Below are positions 46,522 to 54,697 of a stretch of 64,000 nucleotides of DNA, one piece after another (within the stretch, counting starts at the first letter, position 1; every line of letters starts with the position of its first letter). Position numbers and translations under genes: made by a program. Under the pieces are notes generated by a model. It was not told where the DNA came from and made no database searches. It saw only the letters and a list, made by a program, of their open reading frames with translations. The stretch is from Chromatiaceae bacterium (lineage in GTDB: Bacteria > Pseudomonadota > Gammaproteobacteria > Chromatiales > Chromatiaceae). The stretch lies in contig JACKMX010000005.1 of assembly GCA_024235175.1 (NCBI GenBank), positions 1 through 64,000 on the forward strand, written 5' to 3'.

Positions 46522-48525
46522 ATGTGCCTTCCGATCAAGAAATACTCCCGTTTTTTTGCCGTGCTCATTGCAGTCTCATTTTTCCATTACGGACAACAGG
46601 CCGGTGCCACGGCTTCCGGCAACGAACCGCACGTGCCACTGTCGCCTTACTTCTTCATAGAGGGAGGGGATTCAGGTGTTGACCGCTTGCCGTTGAAGAA
46701 GAGCAGCGCCGATGTCAGGCTCAACGGCTTTATTGCCAGTGTGCAGCTCTCACAGATCTATCGTAACGAAGGCAGTCGGCCGATAAACGCCACCTATATT
46801 TTTCCGGGGTCAACCCGCGCGGCCGTCAACAGCATGACGATGACGATCGGCGAGCGCAGGATTGTGGCAAAAATCAAAGAGAAAGAAGAGGCGAGGAAGG
46901 AGTTCAATGCTGCCAAACAGGCTGGTAAGTCGGCATCCCTGCTATCCCAGAAAAGACCCAACGTCTTTTCCATGGAGGTCGCCAATATCATGCCGGGTGA
47001 CGAAGTGACTGTGGCATTGACCTATACCGAAATTGTCACTGCCGAGGATGGTGTTTACGAGTTTGTCTATCCGGGTGTCGTCGGTCCCCGCTACGGCGGC
47101 GATGCAGCGCATGCATCCGGAGAGGTGCAGTGGATTCAGAACCCCTATCTTGCGGAAGGAGCGCAGGATCCGGTGATTTATGACATCAGTGTGAGCATGA
47201 CATCGCCGCTGCCGATCAGCAGTCTGGAGTCTTCAAGTCATGAGCTCGATGTTCGTTGGAGAGACAGACAGTCGGTGCAGCTGTCGCTCAAGAGTGCGGT
47301 CAACGCCGGAAACCGCGATTTCATTCTGCATTATCGTTTGCAGGACGAGCAGATTCTGACCGGACTGACAAGATTTGAGGCGCAGGGTGATAACTATTTT
47401 CTGCTGGTGTCCGAACCGCCGCAGCGGGTGGCGCCGGACCAGATTCCCGCACGTGACTATTTCTTCATCGTCGATGTATCCGGCTCCATGTCGGGTTTCC
47501 CGCTGGACACCACCAAACAGCTTGTGTCGAATCTGCTGCGCAACCTGAAGCCGTCGGACAGGTTCAATATTCTCTTTTTCGCCGGCGGATCAGATGTGCT
47601 TTCGCCACAGCCGCTGACGGCAACACCGGAAAATATTGTGCTGGCGGAATCCATGATGAATAACCGGCAAGGCGGGGGAGGGACCGAGCTCTACCCGGCG
47701 CTGCAACGGGCGTTTGCAATGGAAAGCGATGAGAATGCATCGCGCAATATCGTGCTGGTGACGGATGGCTATATCAGCGCGGAGGATCGGGTATTTCAGC
47801 TGGTGGATGAACAGCTGCACCGCAACAACCTGTTTGCCTTTGGCATAGGCACCTCCGTCAATCGTTTCCTGGTCGAAAGCATCGCCATGGTCGGTCGTGC
47901 GGAAGCATTCGTGGTGACGAGCGGAGCGGATGCGGCGCAGAAATCCAGACAGTTCAGTGAATATATATCCGCGCCGGCCCTGACCAACATACGCGTGCAG
48001 GCAGAGGGCGTGGAGCTGTACGACATGGAGCCTGCGGGAGTGCCCGATATGCTGGCGCAGAGACCGGTTATGGTGATCGGCAAATATCGCAATGCCACCG
48101 ATGGAGCGCGAATCAGCCTGACCGGTGTGAGCGGGCAGGGTGAGCAGAAGTGGTCTTTTCAGCTGAAGGAGGCCGAGGATTCGGACAGCACCCTGCCGCA
48201 ATTGTGGGCCCGCAAACGTCTGGAGCGGCTGTATGTGGTTCCTGTTGAAAATGGGGAAGAGCAGCGTAAAAAGATACTGGACCTCGGCCTGAAGTACTCG
48301 TTGCTGACCCGTCATACCTCGTTTGTTGCGGTGGATGAAACCGTGCGTGATGGGGCAGTCGATGCAACGGACGTCAAGCAACCCCTGCCGCTGCCGGAAG
48401 GTGTCAGCAACAACGCGGTAGGGCGGCCCATGCCGGAACCTGAGCTGCTGTGGATGGCATTGCTGGTGCTGCTGTTCACTTACATCAAACACATCCGGGC
48501 ACGGCGCCGTGCAGTTCAGGCCTGA
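46522..48525 (+). CDS. Surface-sorted VIT/von Willebrand A protein (exosortase K target)
   Basis: 667 aa, resembling the marine proteobacterial sortase target proteins. Order: signal peptide (FFAVLIAVSFFHYGQQAGA), VIT domain (about 55-180, with IYRNEGSRPINATYIFPG and NIMPGDEVTVALTYTEIV), a linker, a vWA domain (about 310-480) with the MIDAS motif DVSGSMSG, and a C-terminal tag MPEPELLWMALLVLLFTYIK followed by a basic tail. The tag is PEP-CTERM-like, so the exosortase encoded right after it is the likely processing enzyme. A 103-bp gap separates it from creC. Confidence 0.88.
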   Translation: MCLPIKKYSRFFAVLIAVSFFHYGQQAGATASGNEPHVPLSPYFFIEGGDSGVDRLPLKKSSADVRLNGFIASVQLSQIYRNEGSRPINATYIFPGSTRAAVNSMTMTIGERRIVAKIKEKEEARKEFNAAKQAGKSASLLSQKRPNVFSMEVANIMPGDEVTVALTYTEIVTAEDGVYEFVYPGVVGPRYGGDAAHASGEVQWIQNPYLAEGAQDPVIYDISVSMTSPLPISSLESSSHELDVRWRDRQSVQLSLKSAVNAGNRDFILHYRLQDEQILTGLTRFEAQGDNYFLLVSEPPQRVAPDQIPARDYFFIVDVSGSMSGFPLDTTKQLVSNLLRNLKPSDRFNILFFAGGSDVLSPQPLTATPENIVLAESMMNNRQGGGGTELYPALQRAFAMESDENASRNIVLVTDGYISAEDRVFQLVDEQLHRNNLFAFGIGTSVNRFLVESIAMVGRAEAFVVTSGADAAQKSRQFSEYISAPALTNIRVQAEGVELYDMEPAGVPDMLAQRPVMVIGKYRNATDGARISLTGVSGQGEQKWSFQLKEAEDSDSTLPQLWARKRLERLYVVPVENGEEQRKKILDLGLKYSLLTRHTSFVAVDETVRDGAVDATDVKQPLPLPEGVSNNAVGRPMPEPELLWMALLVLLFTYIKHIRARRRAVQA

Positions 48526-48526
48526 A

Positions 48527-49339
48527 ATGCGGCATTGGCAAACCCTCTCCTGGTGGCTGATGGTGTCGGCTATTGTGCTGCTGCTCAAGCATCACTACAG
48601 CATCGCCAGTGCGTCGGATCTCGATTGGATGTTTCGCCCGCTCTCCGTTTTGCTGGAGTGGTTCACCGGGCATACGTTCCAACGGGACAGCAACCATGAG
48701 TGGGTGAGTCAGAGTGCGGATGTGCGCATGGTGAAGTCCTGTGCAGGTATCAACTTCATGCTGATGTCGTTCATGGCCTACGCCTGGACTCTCAGGCCCG
48801 GCTGCTGTCGGGCTGTTGCTGCGCGGTCGTGGATAGCAAAAGGAGCAGTGTTGTTAGGTGCCGCCGTCATTGCCGCCTGGATGACCTCTCTGTTGGCCAA
48901 CAGCCTGCGCATCATCGTTGCAATGGCGGTGACTTCCGATGGGGCCGGACTGCACAGGCTGATCGGCATGCTGATCTATGTGCCCCTGCTCTCTTTGCAG
49001 CTCGCCCTGGGTGGTCGCAGAGACAACAGGGTCGTTCTCGCCGGACCTGCCCTGTTGTACCTGCTGTTGATGGTGCTGGTTCCGTTGCTTACCGGCAATG
49101 CACTGAGTAGTCCTGCGCTCTTCCTGGAGCACCTGCGCCATGTCTCGATATCGATTGCCGTAATGTGCGGTCTTTATTATCTGTTGCGGAATATAACGCG
49201 GAGTCGATTAGTTAACCCGAATGTTGAAAAAATCATCCGTAGCCTGGATGGAGCGAAGCGGAATCCGGGATCGGAGCACAAACATAGTCTCTTTTCTACC
49301 CGGATTCCGCTTCGCTCCATCCAGGCTACAAATCACTAA
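48527..49339 (+). CDS. xrtK: Exosortase K-like transpeptidase
   Basis: 270 aa with about seven hydrophobic segments, an inner-membrane cysteine transpeptidase/protease. The catalytic triad can be placed: Cys72 in VKSCAGINF, Arg128 in NSLRIIV and His143 in GLHRLIGM. A GTG at 48509 overlaps the previous gene; ATG 48527, one base after its stop, is preferred. The last approximately 35 residues (from about IIRSLDGAKRN) are encoded by an inserted palindromic repeat, so the native end was probably near 49230. Its sole evident substrate is the VIT/vWA protein encoded immediately upstream. Confidence 0.82.
   Translation: MRHWQTLSWWLMVSAIVLLLKHHYSIASASDLDWMFRPLSVLLEWFTGHTFQRDSNHEWVSQSADVRMVKSCAGINFMLMSFMAYAWTLRPGCCRAVAARSWIAKGAVLLGAAVIAAWMTSLLANSLRIIVAMAVTSDGAGLHRLIGMLIYVPLLSLQLALGGRRDNRVVLAGPALLYLLLMVLVPLLTGNALSSPALFLEHLRHVSISIAVMCGLYYLLRNITRSRLVNPNVEKIIRSLDGAKRNPGSEHKHSLFSTRIPLRSIQATNH
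49239..49329. repeat. Large palindromic repeat at the xrtK 3' end
   Basis: Perfect 31-bp inverted arms, beginning GTAGCCTGGATGGAGCGAAG and ending with its complement, at 49239-49269 and 49299-49329 with a 29-bp loop. The xrtK frame stays open through both arms. No other copy is present in the window. Confidence 0.8.
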
Positions 49340-49342
49340 CGA

Positions 49343-49373
49343 GTAGGGCGCAATAACCGAAGGGCATTGCGCC
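49343..49373 (+). repeat. REP-like palindrome, left copy
   Basis: A 31-bp unit starting GTAGGGCGCAATAACCGAAG. It is itself a hairpin (GGCGCAAT/ATTGCGCC). An exact inverted copy is at 49649-49679. Confidence 0.75.
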
Positions 49374-49378
49374 GCATG

Positions 49379-49648
49379 TCAATCTTCATAGGTCAACAGC
49401 ACTTCGTCCCCTCCCAACCAATCGACGGGATAGACGTCAAATGCGACCAGCCGAAGAAAGGTTGAGTATGGCCAATCGCATACCCGGGATACCACAGCCC
49501 ATGCCTTACCGGTTTTATATGCACCTAATTCATATGCGCACGATAATCCGATTCACCGCGGATCAGATGTTCCCAAAACCGACATAGCAATATTCCCCGT
49601 TCGCCTCGCAACTGACGGACCCCCGAGCGTCGTTCATTTGATACATAC
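49379..49648 (-). pseudogene. Decayed REP-associated tyrosine transposase (RayT)
   Basis: On the minus strand, pieces of the RayT C-terminal half appear in order: ERGILLCRFWEHLIRGESDY then RAHMN and a stop, then VHIKPVRHGLW, then, after a frameshift, RVCDWPYSTFLRLV and a terminal LTYED before TGA at 49381-49379. The family consensus in this part is ERGIWQRRFWEHxIRDE, HYNPVKHGLV and VxDWPYSSF. No catalytic N-terminal half was found. The relic is bracketed by inverted REP-like palindromes. Confidence 0.75.
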
Positions 49649-49679
49649 GGCGCAATGCCCTTCGGTTATTGCGCCCTAC
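49649..49679 (-). repeat. REP-like palindrome, right copy
   Basis: Exact inverse of 49343-49373. The pair brackets the RayT relic. Confidence 0.75.
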
Positions 49680-50096
49680 GCGGACTTGAAATCATAAAAA
49701 TGTTAGAAAGGAGGATAATGAAACTTGGACACTGCAGGGACTTTAAGAGCCAATAGTTAAGAAGGATTTCGACCCCTTGATTCCTGACGCAGAGTCGTGT
49801 GGCCGGCACGCTCAAATGGCTTCTGAATATAACTCAGGTTTACCCAGCAGGCTTGGGGGAGACCAGAACAACTGATTTGTTCCCTTCCACAGCTCCAGGC
49901 AGGAAGGTCCGCACCGGGCGGTGCGGGAAGTTGAGTTCATGAGAGCTGAGGTATACCCAAACGATCAAACTCGTGGCGGCCTGTCATGACTATTATGCAA
50001 CGGCAGGAGGAGTGAAACTTTCCAGTAGAGATTGGCTCCTTCCCCTGGCCGGTTGGGTTAAAGTGGCATCTCAACCGGGATGTGAGCGTCTGGTTT
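49680..50096. other. Intergenic region before the RIT elements, with one GC-rich hairpin
   Basis: It contains CCGCACC-GGGC-GGTGCGG at 49909-49926, a perfect 7-bp stem. A 12-codon frame with a strong AAAGGAGG site starts at 49718 but stops quickly. No gene family was recognised. It may hold remains of another mobile element. Confidence 0.35.
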
Positions 50097-50155
50097 AAAC
50101 GCTTATGGAAAGCTTTTCATAAGCGTTTTTATGCAAAGTTATCGATTATGCAAAG
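50097..50155. repeat. Left terminal repeat of the outer RIT element with adjoining palindrome
   Basis: The terminal repeat (50123-50150) contains TTATGCAAAG at 50129 and again at 50146, a period of 17 bp. Outside and overlapping it, AAACGCTTATG/CATAAGCGTTT (50097-50128) forms an 11-bp inverted repeat. Confidence 0.7.
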
Positions 50156-50222
50156 CCACTGTTTACAGTGCCCACCAACCGCCGGTTAGCAGCGGTTAGT
50201 GCGCACTGCGGTGTTTCCATAA

Positions 50223-50434
50223 TCACAGCGTCTTCAGGAAGTCGATCAATGTGTCAGGAGCCCGGTAGCGCTGAAATTTGGCGTCTGGTTCGTGAAGTCT
50301 GGCCAGAGCCCGTTCCTTCATGACTAGATCGGCCTCGATGTACTGATGGGTCGTCACCGGACTTTCGTGCCCCAGCCATAGCGCTATCACGCTGATGTCA
50401 ACGCCGGCCTGCAACAAGTGCATCGCCGTTGTGT
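50223..50434 (-). pseudogene. ritC: 3' fragment of the outer element's ritC
   Basis: It encodes the end of a tyrosine recombinase, from HTTAMHLLQAGVDISVIALW on, including the second active-site His in LGHESPVTT and the nucleophile Tyr in HQYIEADLVM. Its first half is 3.46 kb away at 53894-54697. Joining the two across the inserted element restores VIRH-TTAMHLL in frame. An apparent start at ATG 50423 is internal. Confidence 0.88.
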
Positions 50435-50439
50435 GCCGT

Positions 50440-50459
50440 CTATCTAGCCGGCTAGATAG
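50440..50459. repeat. Perfect 20-bp palindrome at the edge of the inner RIT element
   Basis: CTATCTAGCCGGCTAGATAG is its own reverse complement. It belongs to a 28-bp segment (50436-50463) between the resumed ritC sequence and the inner terminal repeat. The segment has no counterpart at the right end, so it came in with the element or arose on insertion. Confidence 0.7.
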
Positions 50460-50463
50460 GAGG

Positions 50464-50490
50464 CACTATGTAGTCTTCCGGACTATGTAG
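50464..50490 (+). repeat. Left terminal repeat of the inner RIT element
   Basis: CTATGTAG occurs at 50466 and 50483, a period of 17 bp. The inverse occurs at 53870-53896. Confidence 0.75.
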
Positions 50491-50592
50491 CGCATTTTCT
50501 TTTGGAACCTTATTTTTCTGCTGAACGCAGACGACGGACGCGACATAGTCTTGGCTCCTTCCATTTACCCCGTACAGGGGGAGGAGTCCACC

Positions 50593-51831
50593 GTGAAGTA
50601 CATAATCAACGATCATTTGGTTTTATCGCGAGTGCCGGAAGGCCCTCTTGCGGCCTATCTGAACCCATTTGCGGAGTTATTGAGTCAACAGGGATACGCC
50701 CAGCGTTACATTCACCGGCAAGTAATGCTCGCTGCGTGCTTTAGCAGATGGATCAAACAGTCAGATGTTCAACCCCGCCGCATCGCCTCTGAACATCCGA
50801 CGCGGTTTTTAAGATGTCGATATCGACGGCGACGACCGAACCAGGGGGATCGGGCCGCACTCGGGCATTTCATCGAGTTTCTCCGTCGTGAGAAGGTGAT
50901 TTCCGCTGAAAAGATACCGATACGTCAACCAACGCCGGCGGAACAGTGCGCTCAGGAATACAAGCAATATCTGCGCGAGGAGCGAGTGCTGGCGGAGGCG
51001 ACGATCGTCAACTACGTGCCGTTCATTGACCGGTTCCTCAACGACCGTTTCGGCGCTGGGCCGGTAAAGCTGTCGAGTCTGCGTGCGACGGATGTTATCG
51101 GGTTTGTCCAACGACAGGCGCCTCAGCTGCAGTTAAAGCGCGCGAAGCTCCTCACGACCGCGCTGCGCTCGTTTTTGCAGTACGCACGCTACCGCGGAGC
51201 GATCCAATTGGATTTGGCCACTGTCGTCCCGTGCGTGGCGAACTGGTCGATGCCCTCGATTCCCCGAGGGATTGCGACCGATCAAGTACGCCGACTGCTC
51301 AGTCAAATCGATCGCCGCACTGCAGTTGGGCGGCGCGACGATGCGATCCTGCTGTTACTCGCCCGGCTGGGGTTGCGTTCTGGGGAAGTGGCCTTCCTGG
51401 AACTCGAGGATATTGACTGGAAAGCCGGCTGTTTGAGCGTACACGGCAAGAGCGGTCGTCGGACCCAACTTCCCTTGCCGAAGGAGGTCGGCGAAGCGAT
51501 CGTGGCCTATCTGCGCGATGGAAGACCGCAATCCACCAGTCGCCGGGTATTCTTGCGCGCCAGAGCCCCCGTTCGGGGTTTTCTGACCCAGTGCGCGGTC
51601 GGATCGATTGTTCGACATGCGATCCTGCGTGCTGGGATCGAGGCGCCCACTACCGGGGCGCACCAGTTTCGCCATGCACTGGCCACGCAGATGTTACGTC
51701 AAGGGGCCTCCCTCGCACAGATCGGCGAACTGTTAGGTCACAAAAGCCCCGAGACGACGAAGATCTATACCAAGGTCGATCTCGATGCGCTGCGCACACT
51801 CGCCTTGCCGTGGCCAGGAGGTGTGCGATGA
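50593..51831 (+). CDS. ritA: Tyrosine recombinase RitA (inner element)
   Basis: 412-aa site-specific recombinase, first of the trio. It has an N-terminal SAM-like DNA-binding region (about 115-200) and a catalytic domain with Arg in LGLRSGEVAFLEL, HQFRHALATQML (HxxR), His in LGHKSPETT and the nucleophile Tyr in KIYTKVDL. GTG 50593 follows GGGGAGGAG; an upstream TTG in the same frame is less likely. The stop overlaps the ritB start (ATGA). About 90 residues longer than the outer element's RitA, mainly at the N terminus. Confidence 0.88.
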   Translation: MKYIINDHLVLSRVPEGPLAAYLNPFAELLSQQGYAQRYIHRQVMLAACFSRWIKQSDVQPRRIASEHPTRFLRCRYRRRRPNQGDRAALGHFIEFLRREKVISAEKIPIRQPTPAEQCAQEYKQYLREERVLAEATIVNYVPFIDRFLNDRFGAGPVKLSSLRATDVIGFVQRQAPQLQLKRAKLLTTALRSFLQYARYRGAIQLDLATVVPCVANWSMPSIPRGIATDQVRRLLSQIDRRTAVGRRDDAILLLLARLGLRSGEVAFLELEDIDWKAGCLSVHGKSGRRTQLPLPKEVGEAIVAYLRDGRPQSTSRRVFLRARAPVRGFLTQCAVGSIVRHAILRAGIEAPTTGAHQFRHALATQMLRQGASLAQIGELLGHKSPETTKIYTKVDLDALRTLALPWPGGVR

Positions 51832-52784
51832 ATACGCTACGACAAGCCGTCCAGGAGTACCTTGCCATGCGACGTAGCCTCGGCTTCAAGCTACAGCACG
51901 CTGGGCCGGCGCTGCTTGACTTCGTTAGCTTCCTCGAGCAGCACCGCGCCTCCTATATCACGCTCCGATTGGCACTTGCTTGGGCAACACAACCCTCGGG
52001 CGGACAACCCGATACGCGGGCGGCACAGCGTTTGAGCTTCGTGCGCCTGTTTGCGCGCTATCGAAGCGCCACTGACCCGCGGACTCAGATTCCTCCTGCG
52101 GGGGTGTTGCCGTTCCGGCCCAAGCGCGCGCGACCCTACCTATACTCTGAGCAGGAGGTTCAGCAGCTACTGCGTGCCACGCTCGACAGGCCACTCTCGC
52201 CACGTCACCGCAAGCGCTGTGCCTTGTTGCCGTGGGTCTACTATTGTCTATTCGGACTGCTCAGCGTCTCGGGGTTACGGTTAAGTGAAGCGCGTAATCT
52301 CAGGGTTGAAGATGTCGATCTGAAGGCCGGGGTATTAACGATTCGCGGCGCCAAGTTCGGGAAGGACCGATTGGTGCCATTGCATGCTTCGACCTGCACG
52401 GTGCTCGCCGACTATCTTGTCCGACGCCAGCGTCATTGGGCAGGGCGACCCGTATCCTCGTATTTGTTCGTCTCCAGTTGGGGCAATCGGCTCGATAGCG
52501 GACAGATTCACCGGGCCTTCTATGCGGTGTCGCGACAGATCGGTTTACGCGGTGCTGCCGATAGTCATGGACCGCGTCTCCATGATCTGAGGCATCGATT
52601 CGCTACCACCACGTTACTCAATTGGTACCGATCCCATCAGGAGCCCGAGCGCTTACTACCCCTTTTGAGCGCATTTCTCGGCCATGTGCATGTTTCCGAT
52701 ACACAATGGTACTTGAGCGCCTCACCGGAGCTGATGCGCGAGGCGATGGCGCGGCTCGAACAACACTGGGAGCAGCGGTCATGA
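51828..52784 (+). CDS. ritB: Tyrosine recombinase RitB (inner element)
   Basis: 318 aa. The start overlaps the ritA stop by four bases, and its own stop overlaps the ritC start in the same way. Catalytic residues: Arg in SGLRLSEARNLRV, HDLRHRFATTTL, His in LGHVHVSDT and Tyr in QWYLSASPELM. Closely similar in layout to the outer RitB (HDLRHTFAVRRL, YWYLSAVPELM). The tight overlaps imply coordinated synthesis of the three recombinases. Confidence 0.88.
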   Translation: MNTLRQAVQEYLAMRRSLGFKLQHAGPALLDFVSFLEQHRASYITLRLALAWATQPSGGQPDTRAAQRLSFVRLFARYRSATDPRTQIPPAGVLPFRPKRARPYLYSEQEVQQLLRATLDRPLSPRHRKRCALLPWVYYCLFGLLSVSGLRLSEARNLRVEDVDLKAGVLTIRGAKFGKDRLVPLHASTCTVLADYLVRRQRHWAGRPVSSYLFVSSWGNRLDSGQIHRAFYAVSRQIGLRGAADSHGPRLHDLRHRFATTTLLNWYRSHQEPERLLPLLSAFLGHVHVSDTQWYLSASPELMREAMARLEQHWEQRS

Positions 52785-53779
52785 CCGCCACTATCAGCCT
52801 GGCTCCGCTTTTGGAGCGCTTCTTCACGCAGCGGCTGATGCAGGAGCGCCAGGTCAGCCCCCACACGATCTGCTCTTACCGCGACACCTTTCGTCTGTTC
52901 CTGAAGTTTACGCAGCAGCGTCTGCACAAACCGCCGTCGGCGCTGTTGTTCGAGGAGATCGATGCGCCGTTGATCGTGGCGTTTCTCGATCATTTGGAGA
53001 AGAACCGCGGGCTGAGCGTTCGCAGCCGTAATCTACGCCTCACTGCGATTCGATCGTTCTTTCGCTACATCGCCTACGAACTCCCGACTCATTCGGCCCA
53101 AATCCAGCGCGTGCTTACCATTCCCAGTAAGCGTTTCACCCGCACCTTGGTGCGCTTCCTGACACGTGCAGAAGTCGATGCGTTGCTCGACGCGCCTGAT
53201 CGTCATACCTGGTTCGGGCGGCGCGACCATGCCTTCATCATGATGGCGGTGCAAACCGGTCTGCGTCTGTCCGAGATCACCGGGGTGAAACGCGATGACC
53301 TTATGCTCGGAACGGGCGCGCATGTTCGGGTGATCGGCAAAGGCCGCAAGGAGCGCTGCACGCCGTTGGCGAAGCCGACGGTCGCCGTACTCAAGGGTTG
53401 GTTGCGTGAGCCCTCAAAGGGCCAGGCGCGCCTGCTGTTTCCGAACGTCAAGGGCGAGCGTTTGAGTGTTCACGGGGTGAAATACATGCTTAACAAGCAT
53501 ACTGCCACCGCAACCAAAGTGTGTCCGTCGCTTAAGGAGAAACGCGTCACTGTCCATCTGCTTCGGCACACCATGGCACTGGAGATGTTGCAAGCAGGCG
53601 TGGACCGCGCCGTTATTGCGCTCTGGTTAGGCCATGAAAGCGTTGAGACCACGCAGATCTATCTGGAGGCCACACTCGCTATGAAAGAGCAAGCACTTGC
53701 CAAGACCACACCACCGCAGGGAAGCCCAGCACGCTTCCGAGCAGATGATCGGCTTATGAGCTTCCTCAACAGTTTATAG
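52781..53779 (+). CDS. ritC: Tyrosine recombinase RitC (inner element)
   Basis: 332 aa, third of the trio, starting at the ATG inside the ritB stop. Catalytic residues: Arg in TGLRLSEITGVKR, HLLRHTMALEML, His in LGHESVETT and Tyr in QIYLEATLAM. It is complete, ending with the family-like FRADDRLMSFLNSL. It is the homologue of the gene that this element disrupted, with the matching region HTMALEMLQAGVDRAVIALW. Confidence 0.88.
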   Translation: MTATISLAPLLERFFTQRLMQERQVSPHTICSYRDTFRLFLKFTQQRLHKPPSALLFEEIDAPLIVAFLDHLEKNRGLSVRSRNLRLTAIRSFFRYIAYELPTHSAQIQRVLTIPSKRFTRTLVRFLTRAEVDALLDAPDRHTWFGRRDHAFIMMAVQTGLRLSEITGVKRDDLMLGTGAHVRVIGKGRKERCTPLAKPTVAVLKGWLREPSKGQARLLFPNVKGERLSVHGVKYMLNKHTATATKVCPSLKEKRVTVHLLRHTMALEMLQAGVDRAVIALWLGHESVETTQIYLEATLAMKEQALAKTTPPQGSPARFRADDRLMSFLNSL

Positions 53780-53869
53780 CACCCGGTAACTATGTAGCGT
53801 GGCTGGTCGCGTCTGTGCACTTTCCGATCGGTAAATTCCGACGCATTCTACAGCTCCGTCCACGTCACC

Positions 53870-53896
53870 CTACATAGTTCGGGAGGCTACATAGTG
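53870..53896 (-). repeat. Right terminal repeat of the inner RIT element
   Basis: CTACATAG at 53870 and 53887, a period of 17 bp, inverse of 50464-50490 with a few changes in the spacer. Immediately beyond 53896 the interrupted ritC resumes. Confidence 0.75.
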
Positions 53897-54697
53897 GCGG
53901 ATGACGTGTGGCGAGACATGACGCTTTGCCAGATCTGGTTGGTCTCGGGTAGCGGTGTGTACCGCCAGGGCCAACCGAAGGGCAGCATTGGTGCGCGTCA
54001 TTGCGTGCCCGTTTCGGTTAGGCAGCAACGGTGATTCCGTGTCGAGCTGAGGATTTTGCTTCAACCAGGCTCGGACTGCCTTGACCGTTGAGCGCCACAG
54101 CGGGACGCTACGCTGCTTGCGGCCCTTGCCATGCAGATGAACACAAGCTGCACGATCCTCCAGAACCACGTCGCCAACCTTGATCCTGGTGATCTCGGAC
54201 ACGCGCGCGCCCGTATTATAGAGCATCAAGAAAAGCACACGGTCACGCCGGCCGATCTGTGTTTCATCCGGCGCGTCAATCACGGCCAGCATTTCCTCGC
54301 GGGACAGATAGCTGAACATTGGGCGCTCGAAACGCTTCACGGGTACGCCGAGCGCGTGCTCGACAACCTGAAGCGACGACACATCCCGACGGCCCGCAAA
54401 CTTCAGAAATGACCGTAGCGCAGCCAACCTCGCGTTACGACTGCGCACACAATTGTGGCGCTCCTGTTCGAGATGATTGAGGAAAGCTGTAATCAGGCTT
54501 GGTGTCATATCTGAGAGCGTGATTGCAATAGTCGACTTTTCCAGCCAGGACTGGGCAAACTCGAGGAATAGTACAAAAGCGTCTCGGTAAGCCGCGATGG
54601 TCTGTGGACTGAGCGCCCGCTGTTGGGTCAGGTACTCGGCAAAATACGTCTGTACGAGCGTAGCGAACGACGGAGGCGTCTTGGAAGAATTACTCAT
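53894..54697 (-). pseudogene. ritC: 5' part of the outer element's ritC, cut by the inner element
   Basis: It starts at ATG 54697, overlapping the ritB stop by 8 bp, and encodes about 268 residues up to HVIRH. It keeps the N-terminal DNA-binding region and the first catalytic Arg (TGARVSEITRIKV) and ends exactly in the HxxR motif. The frame then runs a few codons into the inserted repeat and stops at 53870. The missing end, with the active-site Tyr, is at 50223-50434. Confidence 0.88.

Larger units (their letters stand above)
50436..53896 (+). mobile_element. Inner RIT element, apparently intact, inserted in ritC
   Basis: It carries three overlapping tyrosine recombinase genes on the plus strand (ritA 50593-51831, ritB 51828-52784, ritC 52781-53779). 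Imperfect terminal repeats are at 50464-50490 and 53870-53896: CACTATGTAG, 7 bp, ACTATGTAG on the left, inverted on the right. Removing this segment rejoins the two halves of the outer ritC in frame. All three inner genes keep their active-site residues, so the element may be mobile. Confidence 0.85.
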
